Below, piece after piece: positions 41,662 through 51,500 of a DNA stretch of 64,000 bases. The notes beneath the pieces were generated by a model that saw only the letters and a list, made by a program, of their open reading frames with translations, made no database searches and was not told where the DNA came from. Both the position numbers and the translations under genes were made by a program. Source of the DNA: Arthrobacter sp. Leaf137 (GTDB lineage Bacteria > Actinomycetota > Actinomycetes > Actinomycetales > Micrococcaceae); assembly GCF_001423525.1 (NCBI RefSeq), contig NZ_LMOI01000002.1, forward strand, positions 1-64,000, in the 5' to 3' direction. The first letter of the stretch is position 1, and each line of letters starts with the position of its first letter.

Positions 41662-44537
41662 TCAGCCGCCGAGCGCCCTTCGCGTCATCGGCAGCACAGA
41701 CCTGGTGAAGGCCCAGGCCAGGGCAGATCCGGTCAGCGGGACGGCCACCACCATGGCCGCAAGGGGAAGCCACGGTACCTCCAGCGAGGCCCGCATCTCC
41801 GTGGAAGCGACAATGAGGACGGCGGGAACCGTACCGGCCACCGCCCCCAGCACAGCGCCCAGGCCTGAGGTAAAGAGCGCCTGGGACGCCGCCAGGGCCT
41901 TCCTCAGCCGCGGGGCCGCCCCCACTCCTGCCAGCGTGGCGTGGTCCGTCCGGGCATCGGCAAGGGCAAGGCCGGTGGTGATTCCGGCTGCGCTGAACGT
42001 GATCAGGGCACTGATGGCCACGATCACCCAGCCCATCCACGCCTGGTCTTTGGGGATTCCCGGTTCCGCCCAGAACCCCAGGCCCGACTGGCCGACGACG
42101 CCCGCCACCGCACCGGTCACCGCGTCAACTTCGGCCGCCGAAGGAGACCGGCTGAGCTGGATGGCCAGCCCGGCGGCTTCCGGGGCAAGGCCCAGGCGCC
42201 CGGCCGTGGCCGGCGAGACGATGCCGTAATACGGCACGGCCACCGCCGGTTCGAGGATGACGGCCTCCAGGACGGTACTGGTGACAGCTTCATGGACGAT
42301 GGACCCGTCCGACGGCGATGGCTGCTGGGTGCGCACGTCCAGGCCCTGCAGCTCGGTTTTTCCGTCGCGGACAAAGGCCGGGTTGGTCACCACCATGGCC
42401 CCGGCGTCCAGCGCGGCGATGGTGTCCGCCCCGGCGTCGCGCCCGAACATGGCGCGGATATCTTCGGCGCCGCCCACCAGGATGGACCGGTCCGATGCCT
42501 GCTCCGATGCCATGGAGCCGCGGCACCGCCAGTCGTCCGGATCCACGACGCGACGTTGGGGCGTCACCGGACACTCCTGGCCGCTTGGCCTGGCCAGAGC
42601 GTAGAGGAGGCAGTTGGACGTTTCTGTCGATACGGGCCCGGCGGGACCTGCGCCTTCCCCGAAGCCACAGTTTTCCACCGGAGCAGGGGTGGTGACTGTC
42701 CTGGTCCAGGAGACGCTGTCCAGGGCGCCTGAAACGGCAGCCGAAAGCCGCTGCGGGTCGACGGTCACGGCCGGCGCGGCAGTGCCGTCGGCCAGCGGTG
42801 GCTGCGCAAGGCTGAGCGGCAGGTACGCCTGGTTCTCCAGTGCGCTCCAGGAATGCGACAGGCGCTGCCCTGCCAGCTGGCTGGATGACAACACCAGGGC
42901 CGCGCTTGCCAGGGTGGCGGCGGCAAGTACGGCCGCAACCGCCGGGACGGTCCGGCTCCGGTTCCTGGCGGAGTCCCGGGCCGCCATGCGCAGCGCCAGC
43001 GGCATGGCCCGGGTGCGTGATGTCAGGGCGGCGGTCAGCCATCCGGTCAGGAGCACCAGGGCCACCACCGCCAGCACCGCTCCCCCGGCCAGCATCGCGG
43101 AAACTGCGGCGGCCTGCTGTGCCCGCTGGTCGGGATCCTTGGCCGAGCTGCCCAGGGCCCAGCCTGCGGCAAGCAGCCCGGTGGCCACCAGCAGTACGGC
43201 CGCCCCCACGATCGTGCTCCGCCGTCCGCCGGCTGCCGGCGCCCGTCCGGATTTGAGAGCACCCCGGAGTGCCTGCCGGGCAACGAGGTTGGCCGGCGCC
43301 AAGGCAGCAAGGATGCAGGCCGCCAGGCCCATCAGCATGGCTATGGAGGTGAGCAGCGGGTCCGGGTGGACGCCCGCCAGGCGGGCGGAACCGATGAAAC
43401 GGACCCACCAGACCACGCCGGCCGCAACTGCTATGCCGGCGGCGGCACCGGCCGTGACGGCCAGGCCGCCGAGCCACAGGCCGCTCGCGGTGACGACTGA
43501 ACGGATGGTGGGTGCTTCGGCTCCGGACGCCGCAAGAAGGGCGAGTTCGCGCACCTGGTGCTTGGCCCCGACGGCGAACGCGGCTCCAGCCAGGAGTCCG
43601 ACTTCCAGCAGGGCAAGGGCACCCACCACAGCGAATGTTGCGTAGGTGGCCACAGTCTGCGAGGGGACTCCGGCCGGCATGGCCCCTGGTAAGGTCAGTT
43701 CGCCCGGCGGCGGCGGATCCAGCACCACGCTGCGTGAGAGCACTCCCACGCCCTTGCTGTTGGCCTCCCTGACCTGCTGCCAGGTCACCGGTTCCGGGCC
43801 TGTCACGTAGTAGGAAACAGCCTGCGCGGAAGCGGGCCCCGGGGCAAAGCCTGCGGGGACCTGCCCGGACTGCAGGTACAGCGTGCTGTTGTTATCCGAA
43901 GCGTCCGAGTCGCGGATGGTGCCCACCGGGACGAAGGTCCCCGCCGACGTCGTAAACTGCTCGCCAAGTTCCACGTCGAACCGCTCGAGCAGCCCGCGTG
44001 AGGCCAGAACCTCTTCACCGTTTGCCGGTGCCCGGCCATCCAGGAGGGCGAATTTTCCCTCGAAAGCCTCGTGGAGCGCGTCCACCTGCACGCCGTTCAG
44101 CGGGACCATCGCCTCCCCCACGGAGGTGGTCAGCTGCAGTTGCCGCAGCGGCAATACCCCGTAGCCGGACGGGAGCAGGTCCTTCGGGTCTGTGGGAACG
44201 AAATCACCATCCAGCTCTCCGGTGCTCGAGACCACGTAGGCGTCATTCATCGGATCCTGGATGGAGTCCCCATTGGGCGTCGGCAAAGCGACGAAGCGTG
44301 CCTGGGTGTTGCCCAGTTCGTACCGCACAATTTCCTGCGGTGTCCGCAGCGAGCTTTGGTACAGGGTGCCCGCCGCTGTCATCCCGGCCACCGGCAGCAT
44401 GATCAGCAGGACGATCAGGAAGGACCGGCCCCTGTGCCGGGCAATATCCCGCCGGGCCATCCGTACCGCGATGCGGAAGCTGCTGCGGCGCGCTCCACGA
44501 GCCGCTGCCAGCTCCAGTGGCGGGCGCCGGCGGGACA

Positions 44538-44538
<1 letters not shown>
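41662..44538 (-). CDS. FtsX-type ABC transporter permease
   Basis: A 958-residue permease. The N-terminus carries a basic segment then a transmembrane helix (about 37-60), a large extracellular domain (about 60-300), an FtsX core near 300-440, further helices at about 450-545, a second extracellular domain (about 550-830) and a final FtsX core near 840-940. It is thus a duplicated MacB/FtsX-like architecture in one chain. Such proteins work mechanically on substrates outside the membrane or export antibiotics and lipids; the substrate is unknown. Its ATG overlaps the ATPase stop by one base. Confidence 0.85.
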
Positions 44539-45271
<733 letters not shown>

Positions 45272-45275
<4 letters not shown>

Positions 45276-45880
45276 CGGCGGTTGTCCGCGTTGAGCGGGG
45301 CAGCGTCTTCCGTGACCCCGTTGGACGTTTTGCGGGCGGCACCCTGGCCGGCCGATTGTGCCTGCTGGACCATCCTGGCTTCGCAGAGATCCAGCCAGCG
45401 GACCTCGGCCTCGGTCTGGAAGATCAGGGAATCGAGAACCAGCAGCCAGGCGGTGTCTGCGGTGCGCTGGTTTGCGGCGGTGTCGCGTCGGGCCTTGGTG
45501 TAGTCCTGCAGTGCCCGGATGGACGCCACCCGCTGGGCCTGGATGATGGCCTGGACATCCACGCCGGGAAGGGTAACGGCGAGCGCCAGCTTGATGGCGA
45601 GTTCATTCCTGGGCGGGTTGTTCCGCTCCACCGGCGCTGCAAACCAGCCCTGCACCTCCGCGGCGCCCTCGGCGGTGATGCTGTACACCACGTGGCCGCC
45701 GCCGTCGTCGCCTTCCCTGGCCACGAGGCCGTCGCGCTCCAGCCGGTCCAGGGTGGTGTAGACCTGCCCGATGTTCAGGGGCCAGGTGGCTCCCGTGCGG
45801 TTTTCGAACTCGACCCGCAGCTGGTAGCCGTAGCGCGGCTGGTCCTGCAGCAGGGCGAGGAGGCTGTGGCGTATGGACAT
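45272..45880 (-). CDS. PadR-family transcriptional regulator
   Basis: A 202-residue repressor. The winged helix begins MSIRHSLLALLQDQPRYGYQ and has YTTLDRLERDGLV as recognition region; the long C-terminal helical part (PadR C-terminal domain) mediates dimerisation. A GGGGGAG Shine-Dalgarno precedes ATG 45880. It is the first gene of the exporter operon and probably represses it through the inverted repeat at 45908-45942. The ligand is unknown. Confidence 0.92.
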
Positions 45881-45907
45881 GGTGCTCCCCCGGGCTTAGT
45901 CACTAAC

Positions 45908-45942
45908 CGGTATGCACAGGCCCCCAAGACCTGTGCATACCG
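45908..45942. promoter_or_regulatory. PadR operator candidate: 13-bp perfect inverted repeat
   Basis: CGGTATGCACAGG (45908-45920) and CCTGTGCATACCG (45930-45942) are perfect reverse complements around a nine-base centre, 28 to 62 bases before the padR ATG. PadR sites are typically dyads of this type (ATGC/GCAT halves). Possible -10 sequences overlap the distal half. Confidence 0.8.
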
Positions 45943-46002
45943 CGTATAGCCGAGCCTAGCCCGGGGATGCCCAACAAGCAATACTCAGTATCTATCTGGC
46001 GG

Positions 46003-46986
46003 TCACATCACCAGCAGGACCTTGCCCACATGGTCGCCGCTGTCGAAGTATTCATGGGCCGCGCTCACCTGGTCCAGCGGGAACGTCTTGGCCACCAAGG
46101 GCTGGATTCTGCCGTCCGCCACCATCGGCCAGACGTGGTCCCTGACCTCGTTCAGGATGGCACCCTTTTCGGCTACCGGCCTGGGGCGAAGCGCGGTAGC
46201 CACCACCGCGGCCCGCTTCCGGAGCAGTTCACCAAGGTCCAGTTCCCCCTTGGTGCCGCCCTGCAGGCCAATGACCACCAGGCGACCGTATTCGGCGAGC
46301 GCTTCGACGTTTTGCTTCAGGTACTTGGCGCCCACCACATCGAGGATCACGTCTGCACCCTTGCCGCCGTTCTGCCGGCGCAGGCTTTCCGGGAAGTCCT
46401 CTTCCGCGTAGTTGATGGCGATGTCCGCACCCAGGAAGGCCTTGGCGGTGCTGACCTTCTCATCGGTGCCGGCCGTGGTGGCTACCTTCGCGCCGTAGGC
46501 TTTGGCCAGCTGGATGGCCATGGTGCCGATTCCGCCGGTGGCGCCATGGATGAGGACTGTTTCCCCGGCCTGCAGCTGGGCCGTCATGATGAGGTTCGAA
46601 TAGACCGTGGCAGCCACTTCCGGCAGGGATGCCGCCGTGACCAGGTCGACGCCGTCGGGCAGCCGCAGGACCTGTTCCGCGGGAACGGCAACCTGCTGTG
46701 CGTAGCCGCCGCCGGCGAGCAGCGCCACCACCTTGTCGCCCAAGGAGAACGGCTTGGACACACCCGTGCCAAACCCCGCGATGCGGCCGGAAACTTCCAG
46801 TCCCGGGATCTCCGATGCGCCGGGCGGCGGGGGGTAGAACCCGCGGCGCTGCTGCACGTCCGCACGGTTCAGGCCGGCGGCCACGACGTCGATCAGCACC
46901 TCGCCGGAACCGGGCACCGGAGCCTCGACCTCGCGTACCTCGAGTACTTCCGGTCCCCCCGGTTCCGAAATGTAGACGGCTTTCAT
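46003..46986 (-). CDS. NAD(P)H:quinone oxidoreductase, zinc-less MDR family
   Basis: A 327-residue quinone reductase of the QOR/TIGR02824 (PIG3-like) type. It lacks the zinc-site cysteines of alcohol dehydrogenases and shows GLNRADVQQRRGFYPPP, the nucleotide-binding VLIHGATGGIGTMAIQLAK, and VILDVVGAKYL. GGGAG lies seven bases before ATG 46986. Single gene, with no terminator evident before padR's operator. Confidence 0.9.
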   Translation of the reverse strand: MKAVYISEPGGPEVLEVREVEAPVPGSGEVLIDVVAAGLNRADVQQRRGFYPPPPGASEIPGLEVSGRIAGFGTGVSKPFSLGDKVVALLAGGGYAQQVAVPAEQVLRLPDGVDLVTAASLPEVAATVYSNLIMTAQLQAGETVLIHGATGGIGTMAIQLAKAYGAKVATTAGTDEKVSTAKAFLGADIAINYAEEDFPESLRRQNGGKGADVILDVVGAKYLKQNVEALAEYGRLVVIGLQGGTKGELDLGELLRKRAAVVATALRPRPVAEKGAILNEVRDHVWPMVADGRIQPLVAKTFPLDQVSAAHEYFDSGDHVGKVLLVM

Positions 46987-47094
46987 GGACCACTCCCTGT
47001 TCCTGACTCAATACCCGTCCAACCAGTGTGCACCGGGTATGCACTGCGGGCCTGTTTTGTTGCAGGCAAGTGCCTATGAAACACTACTCGTTGA

Positions 47095-47182
47095 GGAAGG
47101 TTGTCCGAGCGGCCGAAGGAGCTGGTCTTGAAAACCAGTGTGCGGTAACCCCGTACCAAGAGTTCGAATCTCTTACCTTCCG
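47095..47182 (+). tRNA. tRNA-Ser (anticodon TGA)
   Basis: An 88-base class II tRNA with a long variable arm. Acceptor GGAAGGT pairs with ACCTTCC (47175-47181), the anticodon stem is CTGGT/ACCAG with loop CTTGAAA (anticodon TGA, 47129-47131) and the T-arm is AAGAG-TTCGAAT-CTCTT. CCA is not encoded. Confidence 0.97.
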
Positions 47183-47188
47183 CGATCA

Positions 47189-47235
47189 GGACCCCCGCCC
47201 GCCGGCAAAACCGGCAGGCGGGGGTCCTTCGTTTT
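47189..47235 (+). terminator. Terminator after tRNA-Ser(TGA)
   Basis: GGACCCCCGCC (47189-47199) pairs with GGCGGGGGTCC (47217-47227), extended by GCCGG/CCGGC inside, and is followed by TTCGTTTT. Confidence 0.9.
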
Positions 47236-47401
47236 AAGTCAGGACTTCGTTCCCGTGACCAGGCCGGGATGCGTTGGCGGCCCCCTGCGCGTTGGCCTCT
47301 TGATCGCTGTCTGTGCCTGCACATAGGGTCAGGGTGACCGACTTCCCCCACTTCCGCGCACCTTTCCTCCAGCCTTCCGCACACCGCAACAGGAGACCGT
47401 T

Positions 47402-48190
47402 ATGCCGAGCCCAATGTCCACCCCCGGCGCCCCTTGCTGGATCGACCTCGTGACTTCCGATGTTGCCGCCGCCCGCGCGTTCTACGGAGAGCTCTTCGGA
47501 TGGGAGTTCGAAACAGGCGACCAGGAGAAGTACGGCGGTTACGCCACTGCCAGGAAGAACGGCAAGACAGTTGCCGGCATCATGCAGAAGGACGCCGGCA
47601 TGGCGGCCATGCCCGACGTCTGGTCCACCTACCTGCGGACCGAGGACGCCGCGGCCACCGCCGAAGCCGTCAGCAGCCACGGCGGGCAGGTCTACATGCC
47701 TCCCATGGATGTTCCGGAGCAGGGGTTCATGGCGATCTTCGGGGATGCGTCCGGTGCCTCCATCGGCGTCTGGCAGCCCCGGGAGATGAAGGGCTACGAG
47801 CTGGTGGCCGAGCCCGGTTCCGCCGCCTGGCATGAATTGCACGCCAAGGACTACGACGCCGCCGTGCAGTTCTACCAGGAAGTCTTCGGCTGGGACACCG
47901 AAGTTATGAGTGACTCGCCGGAATTCCGCTACACCACACTGGGATCGGGCATGTCCGCGCAGGCCGGGATCCTGGACGCCTCCGGATACCTGCCGGCCGA
48001 AGTGCCCTCGCACTGGCAGGTCTACTTTGCCGTGGCGGACACGGACGCCAGCATCGCCCAGGCCACCGCCATGGGCGCCACCGTCCTGGACGGTCCGGAG
48101 GACAGCAGCTTCGGCCGCGTGGCCATGCTCGCCGACCCCACCGGTGCCACCTTCAAAATCATCGCCAGCCAGGCACCGCAGGGCGGCTAG
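47402..48190 (+). CDS. VOC-family protein with two glyoxalase-like domains
   Basis: A 262-residue protein with two vicinal oxygen chelate modules, residues about 10-125 (PCWIDLVTSDVAAARAFYGELFGW) and 140-258 (AWHELHAKDYDAAVQFYQEVFGW). This tandem arrangement resembles the hydroxylase CFP32/27-kDa antigen-like family. The metal ligands expected of active glyoxalases are only partly evident, so enzymatic or binding role is open. AGGAG precedes ATG 47402. Closed by the hairpins at 48243-48317. Confidence 0.85.
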   Translation: MPSPMSTPGAPCWIDLVTSDVAAARAFYGELFGWEFETGDQEKYGGYATARKNGKTVAGIMQKDAGMAAMPDVWSTYLRTEDAAATAEAVSSHGGQVYMPPMDVPEQGFMAIFGDASGASIGVWQPREMKGYELVAEPGSAAWHELHAKDYDAAVQFYQEVFGWDTEVMSDSPEFRYTTLGSGMSAQAGILDASGYLPAEVPSHWQVYFAVADTDASIAQATAMGATVLDGPEDSSFGRVAMLADPTGATFKIIASQAPQGG

Positions 48191-48242
48191 GACCCCGGTT
48201 CCGGCGGTGCCGGACGGGAACAACACCCATCACATCAGACCG

Positions 48243-48276
48243 ATACCGGCCGGGGCTTCTTGCTACCGGCCGGTAT
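48243..48276 (+). terminator. Terminator hairpin after the VOC gene
   Basis: ATACCGGCCGG (48243-48253) and CCGGCCGGTAT (48266-48276) are perfect arms followed by TGTTTG. It lies about 53 bases after the stop. Confidence 0.75.
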
Positions 48277-48286
48277 TGTTTGTGAT

Positions 48287-48317
48287 GGCCGGCACATCCA
48301 GGTATCAGGTGCCGGCC
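48287..48317. repeat. Second hairpin, GGCCGGCAC/GTGCCGGCC
   Basis: Nine-base perfect arms (48287-48295 and 48309-48317) directly follow the VOC terminator. It may be a back-up terminator or part of the control region of the nuclease gene. From 48318 to 48555 no further gene was seen, only the upstream region of that gene. Confidence 0.5.
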
Positions 48318-48555
48318 ACCGCAATGGCATCACCCGCACGGGGCCAACGTCGCTCCGGGATGGTGGACGGGCCGCTCCGCTGGGGAACGATCCGCCGAAT
48401 GCACGCACTGGCCACTTTGCGTTCATTCAGTGCTGTTGGGATATGCCGGACAACCACTTGACCAGGAGCAGGGTCCGGCCCCAGTCCGATCGGTACAACC
48501 CGGACATACTCCAATGGGTCCCCCACCGGGGACAATCTCATGAAAGTAAGAGCGG

Positions 48556-51500
48556 ATGCATCAAACACCTTGGAAATTAGCGCTGGGCACAGCGTTGTCG
48601 GCGGGGCTCATCGCAGCCCCGTTGACGGCGCTGCCTGCGGTAGCGGACAGCACGGCCGCGGAGGTCTCAGCCGCGGCAGGCACATCGCCCGTTGTCATCA
48701 ACGAGGCCTACCTGAGCGGCGGCAGCAGCGGCGCCGCCTACAAGAACAAGTTCGTGGAGCTCTACAACAGCTCGGACACTCCCGTGTCACTGGACGGCTG
48801 GTCGGTCCAGTACCGCGCCGCCGGCGGGACGGGAGCGCCATCCGGCGTTTCGGCGCTGTCCGGTTCCATTCCGGCCAAGGGGTATTACCTGGTCCAGGGC
48901 GGGAGTAACGGTACGAACGGCGCTGACCTCCCTGCGCCCGACCTGGTAGCCGGCGGACTGAACCCCAGCGGCACTTCCGGGACCATCGTGCTCGCCAAGC
49001 AGCCCTCCGCCGTCGTACTTCCCACCGGTTCCGTGGTGGAATCCGCCGGCGTGGCCGACCTCCTGGGCTACGGGACGTCCAACACGTTCGAGACCCGGGC
49101 CGCAGCGGCGCCCACGGGCAACACGGACGTGCGGAGCCTCAACCGGGCCGGCGGGACGGACAGCAACAGCAACGCCGCCGATTTCAGCCTGAGCGCGGCC
49201 ATCACCCCGGTCTCCTCCGGCGGAACCGCGCCAGACCCTGATCCGACGCCCACCCCCTCGCCCGATCCCGTGGCTAAAACCATCTCCGAGATCCAGGGCA
49301 CCGGCACCGCCAGCCCGCTGGCCGGCACCACGGTGACCACCCGGGGCAAGGTCACCGCAGCATTCCCCAGCGGCGGCCTTAACGGCTACTACATCCAGAC
49401 CCCTGGCACCGGCGGCGACCTGGCGGGTACCAACCACGCGGCCTCCGACGGTATCTTCGTCTACTCGCCCGCCACCGTGGGATCGGTCAGGACGGGCGAC
49501 TACGTCCAGGTGACCGGTGCCGTGGCCGAGTACTACGGCATGACCCAGGTCAACGTCACGGCAGCAGCCGGGCTCACCCAGCTCACGGAGCCGGCGCCCG
49601 AGGTCAAGCCCACCATCTTCACCCTGCCCTCCACGGAGGCCTTCCGCGAGTCGCTGGAAGGCATGCTCCTGGCTCCGGACGGGCCCCTGACGGTGACGGA
49701 CAACTACAGCCTGAACCAATACGGCGAGATCGGGCTGGCCGGGGGTACCACTCCGCTGGTACAGCCCACCGCCGTCGCACCCTATGGCTCAGCCGAATAC
49801 AACGCCGCTGTTGCTGACAATGCCGCCCGCGGCATCAAGCTCGACGACGGCGCCAGCACCAATTTCCTCAAGGACGCCGCCACCAAGGCCGAGGTGCTGC
49901 CCTACCTCACCGCCACGGACCCGGTCCGCGTCGGATCCCCCGCCAGGTTCACCACCAACGTGGTGCTCGGGTACGCCAACGATTCCTGGAAGCTGCAGCC
50001 GCTGACCCACCTGACCGAAGCCAACAAGGCAACGGTCCAGCCGGCCAGCTTCGGAGCCACCCGCACCGAAGCACCCGCTGCCGTGGGAGGCAACGTCAAG
50101 ATCGCCTCGTTCAACGTGCTGAACTACTTCCCCACCACCGGGGACACCCTCTCCGGCTGCACCTATTACGGGGACCGCGCCGGAAACCCGATCACCGTCC
50201 GCGGCGGCTGCGACGCCCGCGGTGCCGCCAACGCGGAGAACTTCCAGCGGCAGCAGGACAAGATCGTCTCCGCCATTACGAAGACCGGCGCCGATGTTGT
50301 CACCCTCATGGAGATCGAAAACTCCGCGCAGTTCGGCAAGGACCGGGATGACGCCCTCGCCAAGCTGGTCGAGTCACTGAACATCCCCACGCCCGGCATC
50401 TGGGACTACGTCCGCTCACCCGCGAACGCACCCCCGCTGGCCGACGAGGACATGATCCGCACCGCATTCATCTACAAGAAGGCCGTTGCAGAACCCGTGG
50501 GTGAGTCCGTCATCCACAACGACACCACCGCCTTCGCCAGCGCCCGCAAGCCGCTGGCCCAGGTATTCAAGCCCGTGGGCGGCGGCGCGGGCACCGAATT
50601 CATCGCCATCGCCAACCACTTCAAGTCCAAGGGCTCCGCCGCAACACCGGACGACACCGACAAGGGCCAGGGCGCCTCAAACCTCGCCCGCACCGCGCAG
50701 GCCAAGTCCCTGCTGGACTTCGCCACCTCGCTGCAGCAGTCGAAGGGCACCGACAAGGTCTTCCTGATCGGTGACTTCAACTCCTACGGCAAGGAAGACC
50801 CCATCAACGTCCTGACGGCCGCCGGCTATGTCAACCAGGACGACAAGGCAAAGAACGCCGACGGTTCCGCCAAGCACTCGTACCTCTTCGGCGGCCTGGT
50901 GGGGTCCCTGGACCACATCCTGGCTTCCCCTGCGGCCAACGGCGTGGTGACCGGCGCCGACATCTGGAACATCAACTCCGTTGAATCAGTAGCCCTGGAA
51001 TACAGCCGCTACAACAACAACGTCACCAACTACTACGCACCGGACCAGTTCCGCGCCAGCGACCACGACCCCGTGGTGGTGGGCCTGGACCTGAAGTCCG
51101 CACCCGCCAGCGTCGACCTGAACTTCCTGGGCATCAACGATTTCCACGGCCGGATCGACACCAATACCGTCCAGTTCGCCGGAACCATCGAGAAGCTGCG
51201 TGCGGCTGCTGCCCCCGGAGCAACAGCATTCCTCTCCGCGGGGGACAACATCGGCGCGTCCCTGTTTGCCTCCGCCGTGGCCAAGGACCAGCCCACCATT
51301 GATGTGCTGAACGCCCTTGAGCTGAAGGCCTCGGCAGTGGGCAACCACGAGTTCGACGGCGGCTGGGCAGACCTGCGCGACCGCGTCATCGCGGACGGCA
51401 GCAACGCCAAGTTCCCATACCTCGGCGCGAACGTGTACCGGAAGGGCACCACGGAGCCGGTCCTGCCGGAGTACACAGTGCTGGACATGAACGGCATCAA

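Noticed and set aside
47234-48226. 330-residue minus frame opposite the VOC gene
   Set aside because: Antisense shadow; the VOC domains on the plus strand are clear.
48400-48555. Search for a phosphate box before the nuclease/nucleotidase gene
   Set aside because: Only a single GTTCA was found, without an 11-base repeat, so phosphate control of this gene is not supported by sequence.
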